In this document: positions 46,492 through 59,777 of the stretch, in pieces
Layout: each line of letters opens with the position of its first letter
How positions within the stretch are numbered: the stretch's first letter is position 1
DNA from: Solenopsis invicta
Lineage: Eukaryota; Arthropoda; Insecta; Hymenoptera; Formicidae
Direction: 5' to 3'
Assembly: GCF_016802725.1 (NCBI RefSeq)
Contig: NC_052677.1
Coordinates: 11,023,306 to 11,087,305 of the forward strand
DNA: 64,000 nucleotides
Made by a program: the position numbers and the translations under genes
The notes under the pieces: generated by a model
Databases searched by the model: none
What the model was told of the DNA's origin: nothing
The model's input: the letters and a program-made list of their open reading frames with translations, nothing else

Positions 46492-47160
46492 ACTAGTTAT
46501 ATAAATATAAAAACAGGCAAAAGAGCATCAAGTCATTTTTTTTTTTTTATAAGAGTAATTATATCGAGAAGAATGGTAATATTCGTAAATGAATACCGCG
46601 ATGATTATGCGAAAAAGTATAAGCGACAGGCGCTAAAAGAACGGCGTTGCGTTAGGTAAAATTAACAACGGAACATTTTTCGTAAGGGAATAGCAAGGCC
46701 CTTTGTTCCGTGACGTTATTGAGCGCCAAGGAGAGGTCAGGGAAGGCGAGCGAGTGAAAATAGCAAATGCGTGTACCAACGCGTTGCAAAGTTGAAAACG
46801 AAGATAAACGAGATAGAGGGCACAATAGTGGGAAACGGGAGCGGGGCAAAAACATAGGCTAATTAGCTGTCATTGGATTGCATTCATGAGCACTTTCGAT
46901 TTCGCGGTTCTTCAGGCAGACAGGTCCGAACAATCGCGAATAAAGCGCTCGCATCAATACGCCGCTAATTAACGCGCATAAGCGCGCCGCAACGCTCGCA
47001 TTAATTTTCAACAGTACAAGAGAGCTGTAATGCGCATTTGGCAGCACGAAAATTATGTGCGATAAAGCAACGTCAATGTCTCACGACTCTGATATTTGCA
47101 ACAGCAAGTGATAGGGATCGAGATGTTGATCATATTTCGTACGAGCCTGTCAAACGCGTA

Positions 47161-47354
47161 CACCGAGAGAGAAAAAATTGTAGTGGTGGCAATTAGTGTA
47201 AGAAGTCAACGTTCTATTACAAATTTTGTAAATTTTGTACAGAATTGTAATATATAGTTAAGTGAACTATATTATAGTTATATTATTACTATATTGGTAT
47301 ATTACAACTATTTTTTATTAGTTCTCTTAATCATTAACTTTGTTGCATATAATC
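47161..47354. mobile_element. Family A MITE, truncated
   Basis: The element starts TA then CACCGAGAGAGAAAAAATTG. It keeps both inner arm segments but stops near TTTGTTGCATATAATC, directly before another copy. Confidence 0.72.
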
Positions 47355-47356
47355 TA

Positions 47357-47682
47357 CGCTGAGAGAAAAAATTGTAATGGTGGCAACTGTAAGGGAACCA
47401 TCATACAAATTTTGTTAATAGAATTATAATATATAGTTGAAGTGAACTATATTATAGTTATTGCAACTAAGTTAATGATTAAAAGAAGTAATAAAAAATA
47501 GTTGAAATTTTACTAGATTGTATAATGTATTACAACTATTTTTTATTAATTCTCTTAACCATTAACTTAGTTGCAATAATTATAATGCAGTTCACTTAAC
47601 TATGTATATTTTAATATCATTAAGAAAATTTGTACGGTTGTCCCTTTATAGTTGCCACCACTACAATTTTTTTCTCTCAATG
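47357..47682. mobile_element. Family A MITE, subfamily II
   Basis: The 326-base copy begins CGCTGAGAGAAAAAATTG after TA and ends TTTTTTTCTCTCAATG. It is in direct tandem with the truncated copy at 47161. Confidence 0.8.
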
Positions 47683-48761
47683 CGCGGTAATAACAGTAAA
47701 AAGTAAAAGAAAATGCAAGCACGATCCTCGTTGGCTAAAAACTGTAAATCTAATGAAGATAAATGAAACGCAAGTTCGTGGAAGAAATTACGCGAAAAAG
47801 TCACATCTCGATTTTCAAACGTAAATGCATTTCCATTCTACGATGGTATCATCGCAAGTAATATTGTATTATTAATTAATATATATTGTATCATAAAAAA
47901 ATATATAAAATTCTATAAATGTAAAATAATATGATCCTAGTATAAATTAAAATTCGATACATCACTACTATTGCGCAAATAAACTATAAATCGGGTTCAG
48001 TTAAATTCATATTAAATTTATTTTCAATTATCTCGAATCGCTTGGCGCTGCGAATCCATCCGCTCTTCCTCTACCCTCCCTACCCCCTGTTTTTTATCCA
48101 ATATTCTTTCTCGCGCACAAGTCACTGAGGGAAAAATGTTTCATAATGATGTAATACGCGGCCTCTCACTCGCTGTCTCTCTTCAGCGCGGCGTCGAGGA
48201 GAGATGATATGTTTAAGTCGTTGCCGCGATCGTGCGTGCGACAGCTTGTGAAGCACCATCGTCCGATTTCCAAAGCGGACGCCTCATCCTCTCACCCTCT
48301 CCTCCACCCATTCGCGCAATTGTCACCGCGGAACGTTCTGTAGATCGTCCGGACCAGGTGACAGCCATGGAGATTGGCGATGACAGCACTCGACGATCAA
48401 TGACGGACGCTCCGTGAAAAAGTTAATTCATTTATTCAGAAAACGCGGGCGAAAATTCAAGAGCCGCGTTGCGTCGTCGCGCGCGGATTCCGCGAGAGTC
48501 TCCGAATTTCCCTTGCGTTTTGAACAAAAGGGCGTGACATCGGTTGGGAAATAGCTGGCGAGCGAGCGAGAGGTGTGGAGCGTCCGAAATTTTTATTCGC
48601 GGGAAGGGAATACGCTCGGAGGCGAAGAAGAACGCTGGGACGCTCGTTCGCAGTGAATGATTACAGTTCGCACAATTTCGTTGATTAATACAACATTGTC
48701 GAGCGATACAACCAACACTCGAGCATGGTGCTGACGGCACTCGATTCATTTCGACACTCAC

Positions 48762-49057
48762 CTCGGCTCCGATTTCCATGGGCGCTCTCGTGGATCGCGT
48801 GATGATCGGCGTTATCGAAAGCTCTTTCTCGCGCGGATTTGCGAACGACAGACCGAAGTGGTCAAGTATCTCACCGATATCGAAGCGCAATTGACGAGCT
48901 CGGAAGAATAAATCGGGCGAATCGTCGATCGAGAGAGACGGACAGAGACCTCTCGAAAGAAATAAAGCGAGACAGCGATAACGACAGGAGATAACGACAG
49001 GTGCCACGAGCGGCTTCGAGGACCTCTGACAATGATCGCGAATCCTATTCAACATGT
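48762..49057 (-). other. Candidate first exon (minus strand) with strong donor
   Basis: A CpG-rich patch carries the longest open frame in the window: on the minus strand from an ATG at 49057, about 207 codons if read through to 48432. Inside it, GGAGCCGAG is followed by a perfect donor GTGAGT at 48761. The exon up to 48762 would encode MLNRIRDHC ... RAPMEIGAE. I do not recognise the peptide. Its phase (0) does not match the phase needed by the first visible Mmp2 exon, so it would be non-coding, read in another frame, or need an intermediate exon. It could also be chance. Confidence 0.2.
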
Positions 49058-50137
49058 CCTCCAAGAGTCATGAACGGGATAAAGGGAGAAAGAGAGAAAC
49101 GCGTCCCGCCTAAACTGTCCCGCGATCACTCCGTCAATAATCACGTTCACAGCCCGAGTGTGTGCCACTGTCAGCGCTTATTGACACGCTTTTCCGTCGC
49201 GAATGTATTGCGGATGACGGGCCCGATAGAGGTTCGATAGTTTGAGCTCGAGCCCCGTCGCGATTTCACGTCTCGCTGTTAATTATTTCACGAGAAAATA
49301 AAATAGTCGGCGTTACGCGACTATTCTAAAAAATTAAAAAAGAAAGAAAGAAAAATTCTCGTACGATTTTCCCTTTCGTTTTTTCTTCCAAAGAAAAATA
49401 ACGGCAAAAAGTAAATAAATTAGCAGGATTGATTTCGACCTCAATTTCCGACCTTAACCAAACGTTCCACGTCTTTCTGGAAATTTTCCGGCAGAAGTCC
49501 GCGTCGCGATCGGTAGAACTTCCCATCCATATCCCGTAGCTCCTGTCGATTCTACGAGAGCCGATCCAATTATCCCGAGACAATATTAGGATCCTCCTTC
49601 TCCTCCACCCCCTCCTCCTCCTCCTCTCCGCACCCACATACTGCGGCCGCAATTGTGCAGATAATAATCGCGACTATAGACCGTTTCCGCAACTACGTGT
49701 ACTCGAATTAATTAGTATGTGCGCGAGTGTAAAATAGAACTGTTAATCCATATTCGTATCGTAACCGTCGACCTGTGTGCTCGTTCTCTCTTTTTTTTTT
49801 CCATTAATTCAGACGTTCGTCCAAAACCCTCCCTTCGTTCAGACACGCGAGGATTTTAAACCGCCGCGCTACGAGGATTTATCTAAGCCTTCACGATCGC
49901 ATCAATCTTCTGCGCGGGCGTTGCGATTGCAGCCGCATATTAGTCAAGTTGCGTCAATGCTGAACTTTTCGCGTTGGAAAATGGAGACGCAAATTGTTAA
50001 AAAAATCCTCCCGTTGCAATTATTCCGTTTCAGTGTTTAATAGAAAAATAATATTTCGAATGTTTTTTTCAGAAATTAGCATTCTCTTTTTATTCGTAAA
50101 TCGCCAATGTACAATTCAATACTAAATCAACAATCTA

Positions 50138-50465
50138 CACTGATTGCGAGAGAAAAAATTGTAGTGGAAACAATCATACACAGATTTTGTTAATAAAATT
50201 ATAATAGATAGTTAAGTAAACTATATTATTTATTGCAACTAAGTTAATGGTAAGAGAACTAATAAAAAATAGCTGTAATACACTACGATATATAATCTAA
50301 TAATTTCAGCTATTTTTTATTACTTCTCTTAATCATTAACTTATTGTTAGTTGCAATAACTGCAATATAGTTCACTTTAACTACATATATATTATAATTC
50401 CATTAACAAAATTTGTATGGTTTGTTTCCTTATAGTTGCCACCGTTACAATTTTTTCTCTCAGTG
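50138..50465. mobile_element. Family A MITE, subfamily II
   Basis: The copy starts CACTGATTGCGAGAGAAAAA, with a small insertion in the terminal repeat, and ends TTTTTTCTCTCAGTG. The left arm lacks the TATAAGGGGAC segment seen in other copies. Confidence 0.78.
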
Positions 50466-52011
50466 CAGAATATATTTCTTTTATATAATAATATACTTCG
50501 AAATCTCGATTAATCTTGCAATCAACAAAAACAGCTTGTTTAAACTACTAATTTGACTTGACGTGTTTTTCGCAGAATTTCGACAGCAAAGTACGGCTTG
50601 TAGTGACTATTTAGATAGATGTTCAGAGGCAACTGTGCGGTAGAGAGTTAATTAGTGCAGATCCTGCGGGACAAATTCATCCTCGTACAAAAGCGCGTCA
50701 AATCGAATCGGGCCGATCGGCCGTCCGTCACGCGGAATCGGATCGGCCGGTGGGCCCTTGAATTGCTCGGGGGCGTAACGAAAACCCATCGTTATTTCGG
50801 TGCAGTGGTTTGCAGACACCCCCGTGTCGTGCCGTGCCGTGTGTCGTGGTTAACGCTGATCCTTTGTCGACGGTGGCAGGACGGGCGTGCTTAATAAGTA
50901 CGAAAAAGAGAAAGAGTCATCGATCTTACTATTACAAAATTGTAGTAGATATTTTCGAGCAACTGTAGAAAAGCGTTAAAATAAACCTCGATTTCTCTTA
51001 AAAAAAAAAAAGAAGAAGAATCTTTTTCTGATTCGTAAATCTTGAGGAAATTCCAAGTATATTACGCGCAATTAAAATTGAAGTCAAAATTGGAATTGGA
51101 ATATCGTATGAAAGTGTATAATTGAGTATTATTGTATACCAAGATGGATGGATTTATTTCTTCCACAAAGCATTATCTCAAATATATTAGTAAAAGCCAA
51201 CTCTCGTCTATTTTTTAGCAGCGAGTAAATGGCTTCGTAACAATGAATTAAAAATATAATTTACAGCACTGAAGTATAGCTAATGCGCGAACCGTACTTT
51301 CCTCGCGCCCCTAAATATTTTAGCGAAGAGGAATTATCCCGGAAATTGTAAAGAAATAATCCCTCGAAGTTCGATGTAGAACTTACTTGGAGATTTCCAC
51401 GTTTTTCGCGTGAATAGATTTACGAGGGTAATAAAAGAACGCATTTCTCCGAGAAAGTTAACTGGCATCTCGAAGCCACGATCGCAAGCAAATTTATTTG
51501 ACATCGGTAAACCGTATTTACTCGAGGCTGAATATATATCGCACGGCGCGACGGAGTGGTTCTATTTTTCCGCAGCGATCGAGCGAGACGATGACATCGA
51601 CAACGTGTTTCAATTCCTTAAATTAATTCGTAGAGCTCGAACGGAAAATTCGAACACGTCCGTAACACGTAATTCGGCCATCCTATTATCTTCCACCCGG
51701 ATCTTTCCCCGGATCTTTCGGGCAGACTTTATTGTCGCTCTCTCGACCGAAAGTAATGTTCGTAATCGAACGGGGCAGACCTCTCCGCAACAGCTTGCAG
51801 TATTTTCCGGGAATATACGGAGTAATCCGCAAGAACGATGATTCTTAACTATTTCCCTTGGCTCTCTTTAAAGGTAAAATAAAATAATCTTAAATAACTT
51901 TGTGGAATAATCTCTTTGTGGATATATCCGACGTCAAATAAAAAGTCGCAGAAGAGAAATGCTAGACATATTTACAAAAAAAAAGAGAGAGATGGTTTCA
52001 TTTTATAAAGT

Positions 52012-52193
52012 AATATACCTTTCTTCATTTGTCAAGTAACATTTATACGTATTTTAATGGATTTTTGATAAAAAAAAAGTAATAAAGTTAATTGCTCAAG
52101 CGCTTTATGTAATACATAAAGCGCTTGAGCAATTAACTTTATTACTTTTTTTTATTAAAAATCCATTAAAATATGTTGAAGAAGGTATGTTAG
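52012..52193. mobile_element. Fold-back element I
   Basis: A perfect inner palindrome (AAAGTAATAAAGTTAATTGC TCAAGCGCTTTATGT and inverse) is centred near 52112. It extends through AATGGATTTTT/AAAAATCCATT, and weaker outer arms read ATACCTTTCTTC and GAAGAAGGTAT. Confidence 0.65.
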
Positions 52194-54479
52194 TTTGATA
52201 AAATAAAACTATATATATATATACACACTCGCGACGTAATTTCTCATTCAGCATTACAGCGTTCACGAGATATTCGGGCTCGATAAACTTTATTACTTCT
52301 TTGCGACCAACTTTCAGCTTGAAGGGAATGAACGAGTTTTATATATATCTATGTATACACATATATAGCAAATTCTACGAGTTACTTGGGCAATGTGAAT
52401 TAAGAAATCCCTTCCTTGTCATTACCTTCGTCGATTGCACGGTCGATTAATGTCCTTTTTTAATCGAAAGGATGCTGAACTTTCGTGATTAACTGCTGTC
52501 CGCTGAACAAGTGTCTTCGACGAAACAAGCATTCTATGAAAGGTATTTCATCGAGAGAAAAAAATCGAATACGTGTTTAATGAAGGAAAATGAGAAAGAT
52601 ACGATTCGAAGCTGGTGGAAACCAGAGAGCAATTTCCGCAATTTGCAAAACAGATAATGACATTAAATGCATTCTCGTCATTATAGAAATGTTACATACA
52701 TTACATTTTAATTAGAAATGCCCGAGGCTAAAGTGATAAAAACGACAATTATTTGAATGTTAAGAGATATTCGTTCTTCGAATCATAATCGATTAAAGTA
52801 CCGTTAACTTGCACGTTGGCAGAAAAAAATATTTCACTTTTAAATGTCTCCCCAAAACTATGTGTAAATACGTAGAGAAAACATTTTTCTCCTCTCTTTC
52901 TCTATTTCCAGAGGGAAATACAATATACAGCTGAATAATAAGGGAATGGGATACTCTGTAGAAATATTGAAATCGCGCGAAACACGAAGGATCGCGTTTT
53001 GCGTTCTTGCAAGGCTCGTTCTTGAACAAATTTCGGCGCGCTTACATGCGAGCGAGAGCATTACACGTACGATAAAAAAAAAAAAAAAACGGCAGGTCTT
53101 ATCGGCAGGTGACGAAAGAGAACTGGAAATAAAATGAGAGACGAGGAAAGACAGAGAGAGAAAGAGAGGGAGAAAAATGACCCGAATGTACGAGGTAAGT
53201 TGAAAGAGATGGGTTTCCGGAGTTCGCGAATGAGGTAATAAAATATTTCTGCAAGAAGTTCAGATTCTTTTCAAGGACTTGGCGGTCACGAGCGAAATAT
53301 CTGCGAAAAAGTTGATCACCGTCAAAGAGGAAAAAGTGTGCAAGAGCGAAACACGTGCCGAATAGCAAGGCGGCGGGATAAACGTGATGCCGTAAAACCC
53401 ATTTTCCCACGATCAACGATGACGATTGCACACCTACAATTACGCGAGAAACTCAATTAATTCTTTAAAAAGGGAAGACGAAGTGCAAGTCGGTACAAAG
53501 AAGGAAAAATATCCGTACCTCGTTTGCACGACCAATATATAAACTGTTACGTTCTAACGGACTAACAATGAATCATTATTACTATATCTCTTTATTCTGT
53601 ACAAGAATATTAATTCAGCGCAATTTCTATTCTTATTCTTGTCAAGTTTTAATACGCCGAGAGAAAATTTACGTTTTTCAACTCAATTCCCGCGACACTC
53701 GAACATTATGATAATGCCGCCGCGCGTGTAGGAAGTGTTTAAGGTGTCCTTGTTTGCCGCGGCCGCGCGCTTCCCTCGGCAAACGGAGAGAGGAAATTCG
53801 CGAATTTCACCGCGCACGTTTCGAAGACTAGAATTCTTCTCCGGCGTGAGAGGCAATAAACGAGCCCGGCGGGGACCGCCGCCGCGCCGCGTCGGGGACC
53901 GAAACGCGTCGCGCGCGGAAAACCCGAGGCGCGCCACCGCTTTTCCTTTACCTCCGAGCGCCGCGATGTTTTGTCTTGCGAGAGCAAACACACCGTGTCT
54001 CTAAACAGATAAATTGCCGACGAGAGACAAAGCCAAGGTGGTGGAAGACGGCGCGTATCGATCTGCCGTACGTACGCCTTCGCGTCGCGTGTCGCGAAAC
54101 GGAAAAAGCTTCGGGACTCATGATAAAAAGAGCGAGGCGATAAATGGCGATATTGCCGGAAAATCGTGTTTTCCCCTAAAAACGGCTCTGCATGGCCGAT
54201 GAAAGCTCATAAAAGTCCTCGAGTCGCGCGATCACGTTCGCGCTCGACAAAAAGAGCGACGCGTCTATTGCGATTTTCTTTTTTAATGAAACTCGATTTC
54301 CCGGGAGGGGAGGAGGAAAAGCCCGCCTTCTTTTTGCACGTCTCACATGTCTTTTTGCCGAAATATTCCCAAGCGAGTAAAGCTCTTTTTCCTGAAGATT
54401 TTATCTGATAAAGACGAGATGTATTGATTTCCGAAATACTACCGGGATATAAGGGGCGTATTTCAAAATTGCATTTCTG

Positions 54480-54795
54480 CACTGAGAAAAAATTGTAGTG
54501 GCGGCAACTATAAGGGGACAATCATACCAATTTAGTTAATAGAATTATAATTTATAGTTGAGCGAACTATGTTATAGTTACTGCAACTAAGTTAGTGATT
54601 AAGAGAACTAATAAAAAATAGTAGCAATATACTTTTTAATATATTAATTACAACTATTTTTTTATTAGTTCTCTTAATCACTAACTTAGTTGCAGTAACT
54701 ATATTATAGTTCGCTTAATTAATTATAATTCTATTAACTAAATTGGTATGGTTGTCCCCTTATAGTTGCCGCCACTACAATTTTTTCTCTCCGTG
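54480..54795. mobile_element. Family A MITE, subfamily I
   Basis: The 316-base palindrome starts CACTGAGAAAAAATTGTAG and ends TTTTTTCTCTCCGTG. It carries the subfamily I markers and closely matches the copies at 4494 and 30262. Confidence 0.83.
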
Positions 54796-55549
54796 TGTCA
54801 TCTCTTTTGCGAGGATGTTATTTCGAAAAATGTTTCCGAGACGTCCTTCAAAATTTATACAGACCCGTCGAATATTCCACTGTTATAGGAATCAAGTTGA
54901 AATTCATGCTCAAATAAGAATTTCAGATTACGAAGTCGTATAATTCTCTCCGACGTGAGAATAATATTTAAAGATAATAAATCGAAATGTGGATAATCGA
55001 AGGATGAGACAAAGACGATTCGAGGTATAACGGATTTCTCATATTTCACCCCCGTTGTCGAAGGATCGAAAGAGTTATGAGATAACAAAATTGTTCGGAT
55101 AAGTTCGGTAAAAATTTTTCCTACCTGACGCGGTATTATACGACGCGCGAGGGAATGGGATTATGTAAATTCCTGTTACCTATCTTCGCGAGCCCATCTC
55201 TCTCTCTCGAACCAGAGTGAAATGTCGACGATACGGAATTACCGCGCCTCGCGGCATTAAGCTCAAAATATAAAGGTGAATAGATCGGCATCGAGAGGTA
55301 TTTCGGGATCGCGGATGTTATGCTCCCAAATTCCGATTAGTTTAATAACGATTGACCTTTCGACTCCGTGTTTTCCGTGCCATTCAAATCTGTTCATTTT
55401 CTTTTCATCAATTCAGCTCCTTTTCGTCGTTTCAATATTCGCGTGTTATAAATTTATGGAAATCGATAATGCTAAATGTTAAACCGAATGACTAAATTTA
55501 AAAACAATTAACGTATCTTAGAAAACGAATAATTCAACATTGTAATATA

Positions 55550-55843
55550 TTAAGAGAAAAAATTGTACTGATGGCAAATATAATTTTAAGAGAACCGTTC
55601 AAATTTTGTTAATAGAATTATAATATATAGTTAATAACATATAGAATTATAGAATTATAATTAATAAAATTATAATATATAGTTACTAGCATATAGTTAC
55701 AATTATTTTTTTATTAGTTTGTTGAACCATTAACTTGATTGCAAAAGCTATAATATAGTTTACTTAACTATATATCATAATTCTATTAACAAAATTTGTA
55801 TGTCCCATTATACTTACCACCACTACAATTTTTTCTTTCAGTG
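55550..55843. mobile_element. Family A MITE, degraded
   Basis: The left end is eroded (TTAAGAGAAAAAATTGTACT) and the left arm is rearranged with repeated ATAGAATTATA. The right arm is normal and ends TTTTTTCTTTCAGTG. Confidence 0.7.
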
Positions 55844-58800
55844 CAGAATTACATGTTCTTTGCACGAACAACGGTCCGCAACAAATTATTTTTTCATCGT
55901 GAAGGGGTCACCTTTATCCACAGATCAGAGTGTGTGCAAGAAGCAAAATGCAAAATGCAAAAATCCTATATTCCTCGAGCTCGTTACGAATATCGATCCA
56001 TCAATATAAACTTTCACGCGCCAGAGAGGTTTTCCATCCGTCGAGATAAAATTTCGAAAAGATAAGGGCAGGATTACTTAGGCGACTCCACTGTCGTACG
56101 TGCACATACGTGGATGCGTGAAACGCACGATGCTATCTCTGCGGGATTACACACGCAGGCACGCACGCAACAGCGAAGCGATACCGTTCAAACCTCTGGA
56201 CCGACGCGAGATTTTATCCGCACAGCTCGACGCTGCCATTCGAAACTACGGTGGAGCCAACGCACGGTGCACTTTTGTGTGGGATTTTAACGCTGCTGAA
56301 GCCCGAGAAGCTAATACGATATCGCGTTAAATTAATTTTGTAGCGTTTGCCCCCTCCCCTCATGCTCTCTCTTTCTCTCTACAGATGGCCCATTTTAGTC
56401 GGCAAGCCCTGACAAAGGGACTTTTAATCGAGTCAACGCGGTGCAGGACAAAAAGCGAAGGCGAATGAAAAAGGGGAGAGAGGAGCAGAGAAAAGGGAAA
56501 TTAGGCGTGCGCACGCCTCTACGCGATACTAAACGCAACCGTACGTCCAATTAGCGCAATTAACCCGGGCCCCGGGTCGCCGTACGCATAGACGTAAAAA
56601 CGCAAAATCCGATTACGCGTCCCGTTAAAGGGACTATTAGCGGCAGATATTAAAAGTTAGCGGTGCGGTCTAATTGCCCGGTGTGGTCGCCCGAAACGAT
56701 CGTAAAATGAAAAAAAGTGGAAGAGAGAGAAATCAAAGGGACAGAGACGACGCGCGGGCTGTCGTCGCGCTTCCGTCCGCGCGATGATCTTCTCCCTCTT
56801 ACATATTTTATTTCGTCATACTTGCCGCTCTCAAAGCAAAGTTCATTCGTGGAAAAAATATAGCAAGTGCAGCTAAAAAGGAAATTCCTCGAAAATTACG
56901 ATGTTGCGTCACGTAATTGTATTTTTTAGATTCATCCGAGTGAATAATTACATTTTGCATTTAATTTTGCGGAATCCTGTATCTTGGGGGGAAAAGTTCT
57001 GTTGCGAATTTGATCCTCTCTCTTAAAAAATTTTTATATGGAAAAACACACTTCCGTGAACTGAACGTAAACCTTGATGGTTTCGCGATGTACCCCTCAA
57101 CAATTTGATATTACGAGTTAAGAGTAACGTCGCTGAAGTAAATAAACTTGAGGTAAATTAAATACTTTACGAAACTGTGCACTCTGCATTAATTTAAACT
57201 TTGAATTATGTTTCACGGTCTAATTCGTCTACGATTGAGATGTTTAGCGCAAACTTTCAATGTCGAATAAGTCCGTACTTGGATACGCCGCCGTCGTTCA
57301 AACTTCTTCGAAGAGAGAACACCGAGTTCATTAAACAAATGGGGAAAAAAAAGAATCGATCCTTTCTCTTTATCGGAGTCGATATATCGATTGCAATTGT
57401 AGGGCGCGTAAGTGTGTCACACAGCTCACTCCGTTATATTAATTATAGCCGATGGTATTTTCGCCAATTATTCGCCATAATAAATCATTACGCGACCGTT
57501 CACAAATATGGCGACGCAACAAAGGAACAAAGTCAATAATAATTATACTAACGGACCTTTGTTCCGGCCGCGTATGTAATGTCGCATGTATCATATGTTA
57601 TTAAAATTCACGGCTGTGCATTACAGCTGTGCGCAAATGTGCGTCGTCCGCGCGATGTAGAAACCGCTTAACAGCTTAATAATCAAATTGCAAATAGCTT
57701 TCTCTCCGCTTTTAAGTATCTAGAGCAGCTGGCGCATGTTCCAGATGCTATTACAATAATAATACGCACTCATTATTTTGTCAAATATATTGTGAAAACG
57801 CTTGCGCAAATCGTCCAATTACATTCAATATTTAATTCACTTTTGAAGTTCTCTAATCATCTTCATCCTTTTTTCTTTTCTTTTCAGACAATAAGAGCCA
57901 CAGATAAAAATAGTACAAAAATTGAAATCATTTACTTTTATCAGTTCTATAAAGAAAAATTAAATTCCTTCGAATAATAGACCTCGTGGTTCTTATCCTC
58001 CTCGACGTCATTGTGCCGCACAAAGAGCCCGAGCATCCCCTCGCTTAATCCCCTATACGGAAAATTCGCCTATCAATCGCGCCAAGAAGACCCGTGGTGT
58101 ATCTATCGACTGGCAGCCGCGAAAAAGGATGACACGCAAAGAGGATAACCATGGTGCTCCTAACATAGTCGTTTGTCATGGAGAATCGCTTCCGCCGCCA
58201 TAAATCGCCATCGCTCGACATCTACCTTTTCTCTCCAAGTTTCCTTTTTCTTGAATAGAAAATAGTCTACGAAGAATAAACGTTCGAAATTCCCGGGGAT
58301 CTTCACTCCACGGTATATATATGTATATAGACTGATATACGCTACACGTACGTTAATATATTATTTCGGCGAAACATAAGTAATGCACTTGTTTCGAAGA
58401 GAAAGTAAAATACAAGGAATTTGAGAAATAACTCAATAAATTGCGATTTAATTTTATAAAACATATTACCATTTGTACGTGCGCTGCAATGAGCTACTTT
58501 TTGTAAAATCTCTCATTTAATGAAAACGATATTAGAATGATATTAAATTCTTGGATCTACCATGTATCAATAAATAATTATTTTCGCACTGCTATTATAA
58601 TAATGCAACATCATTATAGAATATAAATTAATAATACCGTGACACGTCGTCGTTCGCTATTTATCTTTATCGAGAATAAAATTTCATTTCACAAGAGATC
58701 CCGTCGCAACAATACATTACGTTAAAAAAAAAAAGAAAAAAAAATTAAATTGACTAAATTGCCTTAAACTCGATAAGAAGAATCGGCATTCCTCCCGGGA

Positions 58801-59368
58801 GTGAGTCGCAATCTCGCAATTCTCGTCGCCGATTTTCCTTCCTATCTGGCTAATCGATTTCCGACTTCCTCTCTCTTCTTACGGCATAATCGTGGCGGAG
58901 ATCCTAATCGCGCGGTAACCCAATTTAAGAAGACGCTCTCTTATCTGCGGTCTCCCATCGTTGGAAATAGCAAGACTGCTAGATACGGTCACGGGATTGG
59001 TGACACGCGGTACATACCGCCGTACAAGTTAATGGGGTCGGTCGGTGATCAACGGGAAGGACGATGGTTCTCCCGACTGGATACAACCTGGAGAAAAGGG
59101 GCTACCGGATACGACGCGACCTCGTATCGTAGACCCACCGTGTGACTTGTCGCTTGTGTAAACGACCGTAAGAGCGTGTAAGCTCCTGCGCAAGCAAGGA
59201 CGACATTCTCGAGGACTCGACTTTGACCGCCGGTTAATCTCTCGTCTCGTCCGCGGTTAGTCTTGTATCTTATACGTGCACAAACTGAGAGAGAGAAAAA
59301 AAGAGAGAAAGAGAGAGAGAGAGAAGTTATCGATTATCAGATTTGTTGCTAGAAAATCATTCCGCGTA

Positions 59369-59777
59369 CTGAGAGAAAAAATTGTAGTGGTAATTATAAG
59401 GGAACAACCATGCACAATAGAATTCTAATATATATACAGTAAAAGATAAAATGTAAAAAAAGTCCACTCTAAATTTTATGTTAAAATAACTCTAAAATTA
59501 AGTTAAAATAACTGTTATTTAAAGTTATTTTAACTTAACTTTTGAGTTATTTTAACATAAAATTTAGAGTGGACCTTACTTTTTTACATTTTATTTTTTA
59601 TTGTGTAGTTAATAATATATAATTACAATTATTTTTTATTAGTTTTCTTAACCATTAACTTAGTTGCAATAACTATAATATAATTCACTTAAATATATAT
59701 AATATTATAATGCTATTATATTAATAAAACTTGCATGGTTGTTCCCTTAGTTGCCACCACTACAATTTTTTTCAGTG
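59369..59777. mobile_element. Family A MITE carrying element D
   Basis: The element starts TA then CTGAGAGAAAAAATTGTAG and ends ACAATTTTTTTCAGTG. A different palindromic element replaces or interrupts the left arm at 59437-59605. Confidence 0.75.
59437..59605. mobile_element. Element D, palindromic MITE inside a family A MITE
   Basis: A 169-base palindrome has arms AAAATGTAAAAAAAGTCCAC and TTTATGTTAAAATAACTC, repeated inverted, and TA on both outer sides. Only one copy was seen. Confidence 0.7.

Noticed and set aside
51410..51841. 143-codon plus-strand open frame
   Set aside because: It starts with GTG, has no family motif and no splice context; chance is the simplest explanation.
58801..59145. 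114-codon plus-strand open frame
   Set aside because: It starts with GTG and shows no recognised domain or exon signals.
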